From assembly GCF_000612545.2 (NCBI RefSeq), contig NZ_CP097800.1:3697001-3761000 (forward strand): a stretch of DNA of 64,000 nucleotides, read 5' to 3'. The position numbers were made by a program, and so were the translations under genes. The notes below the pieces were generated by a model. The model worked only from the letters and a program-made list of their open reading frames with translations. It had not been told where the DNA came from and did not search any database. The DNA is from Streptomyces sp. PCS3-D2 (GTDB taxonomy: Bacteria; Actinomycetota; Actinomycetes; Streptomycetales; Streptomycetaceae). Shown here piece after piece: positions 1 through 7,218 of the stretch (positions within the stretch are counted from its first letter, which is position 1; every line of letters starts with the position of its first letter).

Positions 1-44
1 ACAGGCCAAGCACCTACGGACCGGGATGCACGTCAGTCCCGGGG

Positions 45-60
45 CGGCCCCTCGGGGCCG
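45..60 (+). terminator. Hairpin at the left edge, possible terminator
   Basis: Bases 45-51 and 54-60 form a perfect 7-bp G/C stem around two bases; a second 6-bp stem (21-26 with 37-42) lies just before it. There is no T-run, as is usual in streptomycetes. It could end a gene lying left of the window. Bases 1-151 contain no gene I can support. Confidence 0.3.
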
Positions 61-151
61 AACGGCGGGGAGCGGGAAGACCGCTGGACGCCGGGCGTAC
101 GGGTCCCAGTAGTACGGACTCCGTGTTCCCGAGTACCCGAAGGAAGACAGC

Positions 152-1069
152 ATGAGCAAGCACGTCCTGGCGCAGAACCAGTACGGCAAGGCCGAGAACC
201 GCATCGTGAAGGTCACCCGCAAGGGCAATGACGGTTCCTGGCACGAGATCCGCGACCTCAACGTCTCGGTCGCGCTCCGCGGTGAGTTCCGCGACGTCCA
301 CCTCACCGGCGACAACGCCAACTGCCTGCCGACCGACACCACCAAGAACACGGTGTACGCCTTCGGCAAGGAGCACGGCATCGAGTCCCCGGAGGCCTTC
401 GGCATCCTGCTCGCCAAGCACTTCGTGTCCTCGCAGGCGCCGATCCGCGAAGCCCAGATCCGCATCGAGGAATTCGCCTGGGAGCGCATCCCGGTCCCGA
501 CGCGGAAGGAGCAGCACTCCTTCGCGCTCAAGGGTCAGGAGGTGCGCACCGCGCAGATCACCTACAGCGAGACCACGGGTCTCCAGGTCATCTCGGGCCT
601 GAAGGACCTCACGGTGATGAATTCGACGAACTCCGAGTTCCACGGGTACATCAAGGACAAGTACACGACGCTCAAGGAGGCGTACGACCGGATCCTGGCG
701 ACCAAGGTCACCGCGCGCTGGGCGCACTCGGCGCTGGCCGCCGACGACCCCGGCCACGACTGGGACCAGGCGTACAAGAAGGTCCGCAAGAACATGCTGG
801 AGGCCTTCGCGGAGACCTACTCGTACTCCCTGCAGCAGACCCTGAACCAGATGGCCGAGCGGGTGCTCGACCACTGCCCCAGGGTCAACGAGGTGCGGCT
901 CAACCTCCCCAACAAGCACCACTTCCTGGTCGACCTGGAGCCCTTCGGCCTCAAGAACGACAACGAGGTCTACTTCGCGGCGGACCGCATGTACGGCCTG
1001 ATCGAGGGCACCGTCCACCGTGACGGGGTGCAGCCGGTGATCGCGACGTCCGACTGGATCGTGGCGTAG
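152..1069 (+). CDS. pucL: Urate oxidase (factor-independent urate hydroxylase)
   Basis: 305 aa, the normal length of cofactor-free uricase. It oxidises urate to 5-hydroxyisourate in purine catabolism, acting in the cytosol as a tetramer. Family motifs visible: QYGK near residues 10-13 (catalytic Lys), the threonine-rich LPTDTTKNTVYAF loop near 59-71 (catalytic Thr), and NKHHF near 254-258 (catalytic His region). The ATG is preceded by GAAGGAAG at a good distance. The downstream gene is convergent, so it is the last gene of any purine operon that lies to the left. The family assignment is confident; gene naming differs between genomes. Confidence 0.95.
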   Translation: MSKHVLAQNQYGKAENRIVKVTRKGNDGSWHEIRDLNVSVALRGEFRDVHLTGDNANCLPTDTTKNTVYAFGKEHGIESPEAFGILLAKHFVSSQAPIREAQIRIEEFAWERIPVPTRKEQHSFALKGQEVRTAQITYSETTGLQVISGLKDLTVMNSTNSEFHGYIKDKYTTLKEAYDRILATKVTARWAHSALAADDPGHDWDQAYKKVRKNMLEAFAETYSYSLQQTLNQMAERVLDHCPRVNEVRLNLPNKHHFLVDLEPFGLKNDNEVYFAADRMYGLIEGTVHRDGVQPVIATSDWIVA

Positions 1070-1132
1070 CCGGCCCGCACGGCCCGTGAGTCGGGCCCGG
1101 ACCGCGTCGCGGGGTCCGGGCCCGGTCTTCCG

Positions 1133-1597
1133 CTACGTGTGCGGCAGTTCGTCCTCGGGCCGGCCGACGAGGAGGTTCCAGCGACCGGCGCGCCCGGTCA
1201 GGGTGGTCACCCACTGCGGCCGTACGTCGAGCCGCCAGAAGGCCGCCGTCGGGAGCTCCAGGGCGTACACCACGGCCGCCCGTACGACCGCCTGCTCGAC
1301 CTCGGCCCGGTGTGTGCCCGGGGCCAGGCCGGCCAGCTCGGCGCCGACACGGGCGATCAGCGCGTCCACGGACTCGCCGCCCGGGGGTGCGTACCCGGGG
1401 TCCGTCAGCCAGGCGTGCAGGTCCTGCGGAGTCTCGGCCGCGACCTCCTCCAGGGTGCGTCCGGCCCACTGCCCGACGTCCGGCCCGCGCAGTCCCTCGT
1501 AGCCGGGACATGGCCGCGCGTGACCGAAACGGCCCTGACGGGCCGCTGTGTCCAAAGGGGGGCGCGCGAGGTGAACACGCACCAACTGACTCTTCAT
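1133..1597 (-). CDS. Histidine-phosphatase-like protein lacking catalytic histidines
   Basis: 154 aa. The middle and C-terminal parts look like the phosphoglycerate mutase-like superfamily: a PPGGESVDALIARVG block (the GGE(S/T) region) and an AVVRAAVVYAL helix. The family signature RHG near the N-terminus is absent (it reads VRVHLARPP) and the second catalytic His position, normally VSHGG.IRA, reads VEQAVVRA. It is therefore probably a non-catalytic member. It is divergent from cbtBA across the B12 riboswitch, a position that suggests a role linked to cobalamin or cobalt, but that is inference. No clear ribosome binding site is visible before the ATG, so the start could be leaderless or further in. 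Confidence 0.65.
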   Translation of the reverse strand: MKSQLVRVHLARPPLDTAARQGRFGHARPCPGYEGLRGPDVGQWAGRTLEEVAAETPQDLHAWLTDPGYAPPGGESVDALIARVGAELAGLAPGTHRAEVEQAVVRAAVVYALELPTAAFWRLDVRPQWVTTLTGRAGRWNLLVGRPEDELPHT

Positions 1598-1619
1598 AAG
1601 GGGAGCGTAAGCGCGGTAC

Positions 1620-1745
1620 CGTCACGAACGAGACAAGTCCATGACGACGGTACGACGGAAGCACCGGTGAGAATCCGGCACGGTCGCGCCACTGTGAAAC
1701 CTCCCCGAGGGGAGGCAAGTCAGACCCGCCACCGTCGTCGAGCGC
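1620..1745 (+). promoter_or_regulatory. Cobalamin (B12) riboswitch upstream of cbtB
   Basis: The conserved B12 box AGTCAGACC is at about 1718-1726. It follows the core elements GGTGAGAATCCGGCACGG and CGCCACTGTGA between 1665 and 1697. A P1-type closing stem pairs 1643-1651 with 1731-1739 perfectly, and an internal hairpin (about 1700-1716) sits between the core and the B12 box. It lies 40 bases before the cbtB ATG, with the GGAGG of cbtB at 1774-1778. Binding of adenosylcobalamin would be expected to shut off cbtBA. Confidence 0.92.
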
Positions 1746-1785
1746 ACCACTGACCGGGACGCGTGTTCCCTCTGGAGGTTCTGCA

Positions 1786-2001
1786 ATGGCCAACTCCGCC
1801 GTGCCCACGACGAACGCCCCCGCCATCGCCCCCATCTCGCTCTCCGCGCTCGCCCCCTGGGCGGTGTTCGTCGGCGTCCTGATGCTGGTCCTGCTCTACT
1901 TCGTCGGCGCCGAGCAGGGTGCCACCGCCCTCTTCGAGGGCGAAACCATCCACGAGTGGCTGCACGACGGCCGCCACCTGCTGGGATTCCCCTGCCACTG
2001 A
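1786..2001 (+). CDS. cbtB: CbtB, cobalt transporter small subunit
   Basis: 71 aa single-span membrane protein. A hydrophobic helix (about residues 20-42) is followed by the CbtB C-terminal signature: a histidine-containing tail HEWLHDGRHLLGFPCH at the extreme C-terminus, a plausible metal ligand set. CbtA and CbtB are proposed cobalt uptake proteins found behind B12 riboswitches. Here cbtB is the first gene behind the riboswitch, and cbtA starts 62 bases after its stop. GGAGG precedes the ATG. Confidence 0.93.
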   Translation: MANSAVPTTNAPAIAPISLSALAPWAVFVGVLMLVLLYFVGAEQGATALFEGETIHEWLHDGRHLLGFPCH

Positions 2002-2063
2002 CCCGTTTCCCCTGCCACCGACCACCCCTCGGCAAGGGATCCGTCTCAGCAAGGGAATCGAAC

Positions 2064-2813
2064 ATGAATTCCGCATCACCCCGCACCCTGCTCGTCCGCG
2101 GCATGCTCGCCGGCCTGCTGGCCGGCACGGCCGCCTTCCTCGTCGCGTACCTCCTGGGCGAGTCCGCGGTGGACGCGGCCATCGCCGTCGAAGAGGCCGC
2201 GGCCGGACACGACCACGGCGGGGAGGCTCCCGTCAGCCGGGCCCTCCAGGCCACGGCCGGTCTCGGTACCGGCGTCGTGCTCTACGGCGTCGCGCTCGGC
2301 GGTCTCGCCGCGCTCGTGTACTGCTTCGCGCTCGGCCGCATCGGCCGCTTCGGCCCGCGGGCCACGGCGGCCCTGGTCACCGCGGGCCTGTTCGTCGTCG
2401 TGACCCTGGTCCCCTTCTTCAAGTACCCCGCCAACCCCCCGGCCGTCGGAGACCCCGCCACCGCTGCCCGGCGGACCGCCCTCTACCTCCTGATGATCGT
2501 CCTGAGCGCGTTGCTGGCGGCGGCAGCGGTCATCCTCGGGCGCCGGCTCGCGCCCGGGCTCGGGAACGGGAACGCGTCGGTCGCCGCCGGTGCGGCCTTC
2601 GCCCTGCTCATCGGCATCTCGTACGCCGTCCTGCCCGGTGTGAGCGAGGTCCCGGCCGGGTTCCCCGCCGCACTGCTCTGGGAGTTCCGCCTCGCGTCCC
2701 TGGCCGTCCAGAGCACGTTGTGGACGACTTTCGGCCTGGCCTTCGGTTTTCTAGCCGACCGGGCCCTTGTGCCCGCTTCCGCACCCAAGGAGGCTGTGCA
2801 GCCGACGAATTGA
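2064..2813 (+). CDS. cbtA: CbtA, cobalt transporter membrane subunit
   Basis: 249 aa, about six hydrophobic segments. The N-terminal span (RGMLAGLLAGTAAFLVAYLLGE) is followed by an external loop with a metal-binding type GHDHGGE cluster, typical of CbtA. The ATG at 2064 is chosen because AAGGGA precedes it and the protein then begins with the family's MNS..RTLLVRGMLAG pattern; longer readings overlap cbtB. It is transcribed with cbtB and the following small gene under the B12 riboswitch. Cobalt as the substrate is inferred from the family and the riboswitch. Confidence 0.92.
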   Translation: MNSASPRTLLVRGMLAGLLAGTAAFLVAYLLGESAVDAAIAVEEAAAGHDHGGEAPVSRALQATAGLGTGVVLYGVALGGLAALVYCFALGRIGRFGPRATAALVTAGLFVVVTLVPFFKYPANPPAVGDPATAARRTALYLLMIVLSALLAAAAVILGRRLAPGLGNGNASVAAGAAFALLIGISYAVLPGVSEVPAGFPAALLWEFRLASLAVQSTLWTTFGLAFGFLADRALVPASAPKEAVQPTN

Positions 2814-2833
2814 CGATGAAAGGCCGATAGTCC

Positions 2834-3076
2834 ATGGCGACGGCGATCAGGGAGTGGCGGGGCTGGACGGGTGCCGCACCCTTCTGGCTGAACTCCTTCC
2901 TGCTGCTCCTGGCCCCCTGCTGCGCCGTCACCCTGTTCGGCCAGATCGGCATCATCGCCGCCCTGGCCGCGCTCGGCGGCCTGGCCCGCCACCTCTGGTA
3001 CGGCGACTACGGCCATCCGGCCGTGCACCTGGCCGCCGCGTTCATGGGGGCGGGCACGGCGGCCGTCGTCATGTGA
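2834..3076 (+). CDS. Small membrane protein in the cbt operon
   Basis: 80 aa with two or three hydrophobic stretches (about residues 20-35, 40-52 and 63-80). It starts 20 bases after cbtA with GAAAGG upstream, so it is very likely the third gene of the riboswitch-controlled unit. I do not recognise a named family. The one striking local feature is a PCC near residues 28-30. Guilt by association suggests a part in cobalt or cobalamin handling. Confidence 0.7.
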   Translation: MATAIREWRGWTGAAPFWLNSFLLLLAPCCAVTLFGQIGIIAALAALGGLARHLWYGDYGHPAVHLAAAFMGAGTAAVVM

Positions 3077-3307
3077 CACCCCGGGCGTCACCTCCGGCCA
3101 CCTCGCCCCTCACCCGTTGGGACGAATCCGCGCCACCCCCGGCCGACGGTGGACCGAACCGGCGCGAGCTGCGCAAACTCCCCGTTCGCGCGAAGACACG
3201 CCCGTGACTGCGCGTCAGTCCCTCGTGTTTCACGGTGTGCCGATGGGCAGAGGAAGTGTCCACTGCTCACATGACCCGGCCGCACGAGCCGGACAGGAGG
3301 GAATGCC

Positions 3308-3907
3308 ATGCCCCGCGCCAAGTGGGTCGTCGCGTCTCTGACGGTGGCTCTGCTGTGTACCACCGTGGTGGTGTTGCAGCGGACCGAGGGCGCCGCGCCC
3401 GCGGCCGCGGTCACCGACGACGCACTGCCCTCACGGGCGCTGGGACTGTCCGGCCACCGCCGCCTGGTGCGGGAGCTGGAACAGTCCGGCGAGAGCGACC
3501 GCGCGAGGGCGCCCCGACCGCAAGGGGCCGCGGCCGGGCCGCTGAGGACGGTCTCCGGCCCACTGCGCGCGGCCCGCCCCCTGCGGCTGCGCATCCCGAG
3601 CCTGGGCGTCGACGTGCCGTTGGGCGACGACGGCGAGGAGGCGTCCTGGGACTCCTCCGGTCCGACGCCGGGTGCCGCCGGGACCGCCGTGGTCACCGGA
3701 ACCGGTCTGCGGCTGGGGGAGTTGCGCCGGGGCCGGACGATCGAGATCCCGCGCGCGGACCGCCGTACGGCCGTGTTCACCGTCGTACGGATCTCCCCCG
3801 GCAGGGCGTCCGGGCCGCCGGAGACTCCCGACCGTGCCCAACTGCGGCTGATCGGCGGGGAGACCGCCGTACTGGCCCGGCTGACCGGTCACCGCAGCAG
3901 CAGCTGA
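3308..3907 (+). CDS. Sortase-fold protein without catalytic His and Cys
   Basis: 199 aa. The N-terminal signal-anchor (residues 7-22) and a Pro/Arg-rich linker are followed by a class F-like sortase domain from about residue 95: LRIPSLGVDVPL, a GPTPGAAGTAVVTG block and a final LRLIGGE block. In active enzymes these blocks read AGHVD (catalytic His) and TCGG (catalytic Cys). Here they read TGTGL and IGGE, so both residues are missing, and the domain is also shorter than usual. It is probably an extracytoplasmic pseudosortase. GGAGG lies just before the ATG. It stands alone, with no LPXTG-type substrate beside it. Confidence 0.7.
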   Translation: MPRAKWVVASLTVALLCTTVVVLQRTEGAAPAAAVTDDALPSRALGLSGHRRLVRELEQSGESDRARAPRPQGAAAGPLRTVSGPLRAARPLRLRIPSLGVDVPLGDDGEEASWDSSGPTPGAAGTAVVTGTGLRLGELRRGRTIEIPRADRRTAVFTVVRISPGRASGPPETPDRAQLRLIGGETAVLARLTGHRSSS

Positions 3908-4010
3908 GGTCTGGCGGACTGTCAGCCGAGGGAGGTGTCTTCGTCCTCCGGTCGGGCGCTTATCGGGGTCCGTCCGGGAGTCTTCCGGCGCGGCGGGGCA
4001 CACCCCTCGC

Positions 4011-4388
4011 ATGACCTGGAGGCGACACGCACACACGGGGCTGACGAGGGCGCTCACCGCGGCCTGCGTCGTGCTGCTGTGCGTGTTCGGTGCGGGTCCG
4101 GCCGGCGCGGACCCGGCGGAACACCGCCCCGCGTCATCGGCCCCCGTGGAACCAGCGGCTCCCGGCGAGCCCGGCGAACCCGTGGAGGGTCCGTCCGATC
4201 CCGCAGCGGATCCGGAGGCACGCGCCGCCGTACGGTCGGCAGCGCGCGGGGCCGCCTACGCCCAGCGGATCCCGCTCGCGGTGTTTCACGTGAAACAGGG
4301 CGGCCTCCCGGGGCGCGGCCCCCGCACGGGGGTGGCCGAACCGGACCTGTCCCTGCGGACCGTGCGGAGTGTGGTGCTGCGCTGCTGA
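4011..4388 (+). CDS. Small secreted protein of unknown function, containing parS
   Basis: 125 aa. A clear signal peptide (positive MTWRRHAHTGLTR, then a hydrophobic core ending in AGPAGA near residue 33) precedes a Pro/Glu/Ala-rich region without a recognisable domain. The exact parS palindrome at 4282-4297 falls in frame and is translated as VFHVKQ, so the codons there are fixed by the ParB site. This suggests either a dispensable protein or a weakly supported gene. Third-position G/C bias is good. Confidence 0.55.
   Translation: MTWRRHAHTGLTRALTAACVVLLCVFGAGPAGADPAEHRPASSAPVEPAAPGEPGEPVEGPSDPAADPEARAAVRSAARGAAYAQRIPLAVFHVKQGGLPGRGPRTGVAEPDLSLRTVRSVVLRC
4282..4297. promoter_or_regulatory. 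parS: parS, ParB-binding chromosome segregation site (copy 1)
   Basis: TGTTTCACGTGAAACA, a perfect 16-bp palindrome identical to the Streptomyces parS consensus. In this genus about twenty or more such sites lie around oriC and load ParB for chromosome segregation. This copy lies inside a coding region. Confidence 0.9.
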
Positions 4389-4443
4389 GCGGGCCGAGCC
4401 CCCAGCGCGTCCCCCCACCCTCCGAGCACCGCGAGGTTCCGCC

Positions 4444-4674
4444 ATGCCCATCGACCCGTACGCCGCACTGAACGCCATGCTCCGCGCCGAGGTCTCGCGC
4501 TTCGCGCCCGTCCGCCAGCCCGAGACGACCGCTCCGCCGAAGACCCCGGCCCCGTCCGTCGAGGACGAGGGCGATCCGCAGCGGGGCACCGCCGCGCAGG
4601 CGGCCGTCACCCCGCGGACCGTCACCCCGCGGTCGGCGGGCATCAGGACGGCGGCCGGCGACTCGGCCGCGTAG
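4444..4674 (+). CDS. Small hypothetical protein (MPIDPYAALNAMLRAE family)
   Basis: 76 aa. The ATG at 4444 follows GAGG. The N-terminus (MPIDPYAALNAMLRAEVSR) looks structured and helical, and similar short proteins occur in other streptomycetes. The rest is a disordered Pro/Thr/Ala tail. There is no signal peptide or membrane helix, and I do not know the function. It ends just before a strong bidirectional terminator. Confidence 0.6.
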   Translation: MPIDPYAALNAMLRAEVSRFAPVRQPETTAPPKTPAPSVEDEGDPQRGTAAQAAVTPRTVTPRSAGIRTAAGDSAA

Positions 4675-4692
4675 CGGCCGCGCCCGGACGTG

Positions 4693-4746
4693 CAGGGGCG
4701 CCGGCTCTCCCGCCCGCAGTCGGGGGCGGGGGAGCCGGCGCCCCTG
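4693..4746. terminator. Bidirectional terminator between convergent genes
   Basis: Arms 4693-4707 and 4732-4746 are perfect 15-bp complements, with a further G/C-rich inner pairing. It sits between the stop of the 76-aa gene and the convergent membrane-protein gene. Confidence 0.75.
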
Positions 4747-4771
4747 TGCAGGGCCGGCGGTGCGGGCGCGC

Positions 4772-5176
4772 TCAGTCCTCGTGCGTGTAGTAGCGGTAGA
4801 AGGCGGTGGCGCCGACGCCCACGGCGACCGCCAGGCCTATCACCACGGAGCTGAGGATGGACTCGTTGGTGAGGCTGTGCAGGTAGCCCACCGCGATGCC
4901 GCCGAAGGCTCCGTAGGCGGCGGCGTGGAGCTCGCGCATCATCTGCGGGCCGACCCTGGCCAGGACGAACATGATGCCCGCGAAGATCAGGCCGCAGAGG
5001 ATGCCGTAGAGGACGTTGGCCGCGGTGACCGGGCCCTGGTGACGGTCGATGAACGCGCACCAGACCCCGTAGACCGTTCCGAGGAGCAGCGGCCTCACGT
5101 AGGCGCCCTTGCTCAGGTGGGTCATGTCCGCCATCTGCCGGTGCTGCCGGGGGGCAGCGGGTGCCGCATGTGCCAT
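4772..5176 (-). CDS. Four-helix membrane protein of unknown function
   Basis: 134 aa. The ATG at 5176 is chosen because GAGGAG lies eight bases upstream. A short polar N-terminus precedes about four hydrophobic helices, ending in the charged YRYYTHED tail. It has no enzyme motif and I do not recognise the family. The even helix spacing and small size suggest a structural or channel-like inner membrane protein. Downstream is the strong terminator at 4693-4746. Confidence 0.75.
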   Translation of the reverse strand: MAHAAPAAPRQHRQMADMTHLSKGAYVRPLLLGTVYGVWCAFIDRHQGPVTAANVLYGILCGLIFAGIMFVLARVGPQMMRELHAAAYGAFGGIAVGYLHSLTNESILSSVVIGLAVAVGVGATAFYRYYTHED

Positions 5177-5242
5177 GACGGGCTCCTCTCTCCCATCATC
5201 CAGGGCACACCCGCCGTCTCCGACCGGCAAGTGGATCAGTGG

Positions 5243-5641
5243 TCAGGGCGTGCGCACCGCCACGGCGTCGATCTCGAAGAGCATGCCGGGCAGGGCCAGG
5301 GCGGCGACCCCGATGAGGGTCTGCGCGGGAAGCTCGGTGCCCCAGGTCGCGTGCAGGTGCTTCAGGAGCACCTCCAGCTTCCGCTGGTCGTGGTCGACGA
5401 CGTAGGTGCCGATGCGGACCACGTCGGCAGGACCGAGGTCGACCGCGGCGAGGGCGGTGCGGAGGTGGGCGAAGGCCCGTTCCACCTGCTCGGCGAAGTC
5501 GTCGGAGACGACGTGGCCGCTCTCGTCGGAGCCGTACTGGCCGGCTATGAAGACCTGCTCGCCGGGGGCGGAGACGATGTGGCTGTAGCCGAAGCCGGTC
5601 GGGGTGTGAAGTCCCGCCGGGTTGATGATGCTGCGCGTCAT
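5243..5641 (-). CDS. RidA/YjgF-type enamine-imine deaminase family protein
   Basis: 132 aa, the usual RidA length. N-terminal INPAGLHTPTGFGYSHIVSAPG and a central VFIAGQYG strand match the Rid superfamily; the later block LPAQTLIGVAALALPGMLFEIDAVAV is the conserved C-terminal half. The Arg expected near the C-terminal end of canonical RidA is not obvious, so this may belong to another Rid subgroup. It lies 61 bases downstream of the Rrf2 regulator on the same strand, so the two could be co-transcribed. Confidence 0.9.
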   Translation of the reverse strand: MTRSIINPAGLHTPTGFGYSHIVSAPGEQVFIAGQYGSDESGHVVSDDFAEQVERAFAHLRTALAAVDLGPADVVRIGTYVVDHDQRKLEVLLKHLHATWGTELPAQTLIGVAALALPGMLFEIDAVAVRTP

Positions 5642-5680
5642 GCCGAGCTCCCTGCTTCCGTGTCCGTACGTGCTGCGCCT

Positions 5681-5707
5681 GCTGTCACTGCTGTCACTGC
5701 TGTCACT
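5681..5707. repeat. Three tandem copies of a 9-bp unit across the Rrf2 stop codon
   Basis: GCTGTCACT is repeated exactly three times without a gap. The last copy overlaps the stop codon of the Rrf2 gene. The copies lie between this gene and ridA. Confidence 0.85.
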
Positions 5708-6191
5708 GCGCGGCGAGCCAGGCGCGGAGCCGCTGAGGGGCCTCGGGGGCCTGCCGCTCGGCCTGCTGCCGGATCTCGTCGAGGTTCTGGGCCGCGAGGG
5801 CCTTGCGCCAGGCCAGTTCGGCCCGGGTCATGGCGTGCGCGATGGCGCAGTCGGCGGCGGCCGCGCCCTCCGGCGCCGGTTCGCCCGCGCCGGGTCCCTG
5901 CCTACGGATCTCCGCGCACCGGAAGGCCTCCTCGGGCCCCTCGACTGCGGCGACCACGTCCATGAGCGAGACGGCGGCCAGCGGGCGGGCCAATTGGAAG
6001 CCGCCGCGCGGACCGGGGCTGGAGGTGAGGATGCCCGCCCGGACCAGCGCCTGCAGCTGCTTGTTGAGGTAGGCCGTGGGCAGGTCGTGCCAGGCGGCGA
6101 GGCGCGCCGCCGAGACCGCGCGGTCCGGTCCGCTCCAGGCCAGGTTGACGCAGCTGTGCAGCGCCCACTCGACGCCCTCACTCATCCTCAT
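5703..6191 (-). CDS. Rrf2-family regulator resembling RsrR
   Basis: 162 aa, with an N-terminal winged helix-turn-helix. The start at 6191 gives MRMSEGVEWALHSC, which places Glu at 8 and His at 12. These are the same positions as the unusual Glu/His cluster ligands of Streptomyces venezuelae RsrR as I recall that protein (MKLSGGVEWALH). Cysteines are at 14, 92 and 115; one Cys of the RsrR C-terminal pair appears replaced (EGA where RsrR has EKC). An 11-3-11 inverted repeat lies immediately upstream, so autoregulation is likely. The longer reading to 6275 has no ribosome binding site and runs through the operator. Confidence 0.85.
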   Translation of the reverse strand: MRMSEGVEWALHSCVNLAWSGPDRAVSAARLAAWHDLPTAYLNKQLQALVRAGILTSSPGPRGGFQLARPLAAVSLMDVVAAVEGPEEAFRCAEIRRQGPGAGEPAPEGAAAADCAIAHAMTRAELAWRKALAAQNLDEIRQQAERQAPEAPQRLRAWLAAQ

Positions 6192-6216
6192 ATTCTGGAT
6201 ATTAGATATCCAGAAT
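6192..6216. promoter_or_regulatory. 11-3-11 inverted repeat, candidate Rrf2 operator
   Basis: ATTCTGGATAT (6192-6202), three bases, then its exact complement ATATCCAGAAT (6206-6216). It abuts the Rrf2 start codon and lies upstream of the divergent membrane-protein gene, so it could control both. RsrR-type regulators are reported to use an 11-3-11 architecture. Confidence 0.85.
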
Positions 6217-6244
6217 AGCGAAGGCAAGGGTCCCGCGCCGTCCG

Positions 6245-7138
6245 GTGGCCCACCACCCGCCCGCAGCAACACCACTCGCGCCGCCGCCCGTCCCCGTTTT
6301 CCCTGGTGACGTGCGCACCATCCTGTCGGCGGTCCTCATCGTGCTCGTGGCACTCCTCGTGCCCGCGAGCGCCGTGGCGTACTGGGCCGACCGTGAGCTG
6401 GGCGACGCGGACCGCTACACCGCGGCCATGTCCCCCCTCGCGGAGAATCCGGCCGTACAGGAGGTCGTCGTCACGCACACCGCCCGTGCCCTCACCGGGC
6501 AGATCGACGCCGGCCCCTTCCAGGCCGGCGTCGATGCCCTGCTCGACGAAGCCCTGCACTCCTTCGCCGACACCCCCGCCTACCGGACGGCCTGGGACGC
6601 GGCCAACCGCGCCGCACACGCCGCCTTCCTCCACGCCCTCACCACGGGCCGCGGCAACGCCGTCACCATCGACCTCGCGCCGGTCGTCGAGCGGATCAAG
6701 AGCGAACTCGTGGCCGACCAGGTGCCCTTCGCGGACCGCATCCCGGTGACGCGGCTGTCCGTGGAAGTCATGGAGTACGACAACCTCGGCGCACTCCGGA
6801 AGGGGTTCCGCATGCTCCAGATCGCCGGCGTCTGGCTCCCGGCACTGACCCTGGTCCTGGCCGTGTCGGCCGTGGCGGTCGCCGTCCGGCGGCGGCGCGC
6901 CGTCATCGCCACCGGACTGGGCCTGGCCGTCGGGGCCGGCCTGCTGTGGCTCACGGTGGACGTGTGCCGCCGCCTCACCCTCGACGATCTGCCCGCCGAC
7001 ATCGACCGCGCCGCGGCCGGCGCGGTGTACGACGCCCTCACCGCGTTCCTGCGGACCACCGCCTGGGTCGTGCTGCTGATCGGACTGGCGGCGGCGCTGT
7101 CCGCCTGGGTGACGGGCCGACTGCGCCGCACCCCATAA
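6245..7138 (+). CDS. Membrane protein divergent from the Rrf2 regulator
   Basis: 297 aa from the GTG at 6245. Family-like proteins start near the GTG at 6311 (VRTILSAVLIVLVALLVP), which would give 275 aa. One N-terminal helix, a roughly 140-residue external domain starting WADRELGDADRYTAAMSPLAENPAVQ, then three C-terminal helices (about 195-212, 218-236 and 268-288). This architecture is common in streptomycetes, but no function is known to me. Its promoter region contains the 11-3-11 Rrf2-type operator, so redox-responsive control is plausible. Confidence 0.75.
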   Translation: MAHHPPAATPLAPPPVPVFPGDVRTILSAVLIVLVALLVPASAVAYWADRELGDADRYTAAMSPLAENPAVQEVVVTHTARALTGQIDAGPFQAGVDALLDEALHSFADTPAYRTAWDAANRAAHAAFLHALTTGRGNAVTIDLAPVVERIKSELVADQVPFADRIPVTRLSVEVMEYDNLGALRKGFRMLQIAGVWLPALTLVLAVSAVAVAVRRRRAVIATGLGLAVGAGLLWLTVDVCRRLTLDDLPADIDRAAAGAVYDALTAFLRTTAWVVLLIGLAAALSAWVTGRLRRTP

Positions 7139-7218
7139 GCTCGGAAGGCACAACACGCGCAGAACACCTCAGAAGAACACAGAAGAACCGATTCGCGAGC
7201 GGCGGCACGGAAACGGGA

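Noticed and set aside
1-151. C-terminal end of a hydroxyisourate hydrolase expected before urate oxidase
   Set aside because: The family's terminal YRGS before a stop cannot be read in any frame; one frame ends AYGSQ but the preceding residues do not fit.
3226-3240. Possible third parS (GTGTTTCACGGTGTGC)
   Set aside because: Only the left half matches; the right half of the palindrome is absent.
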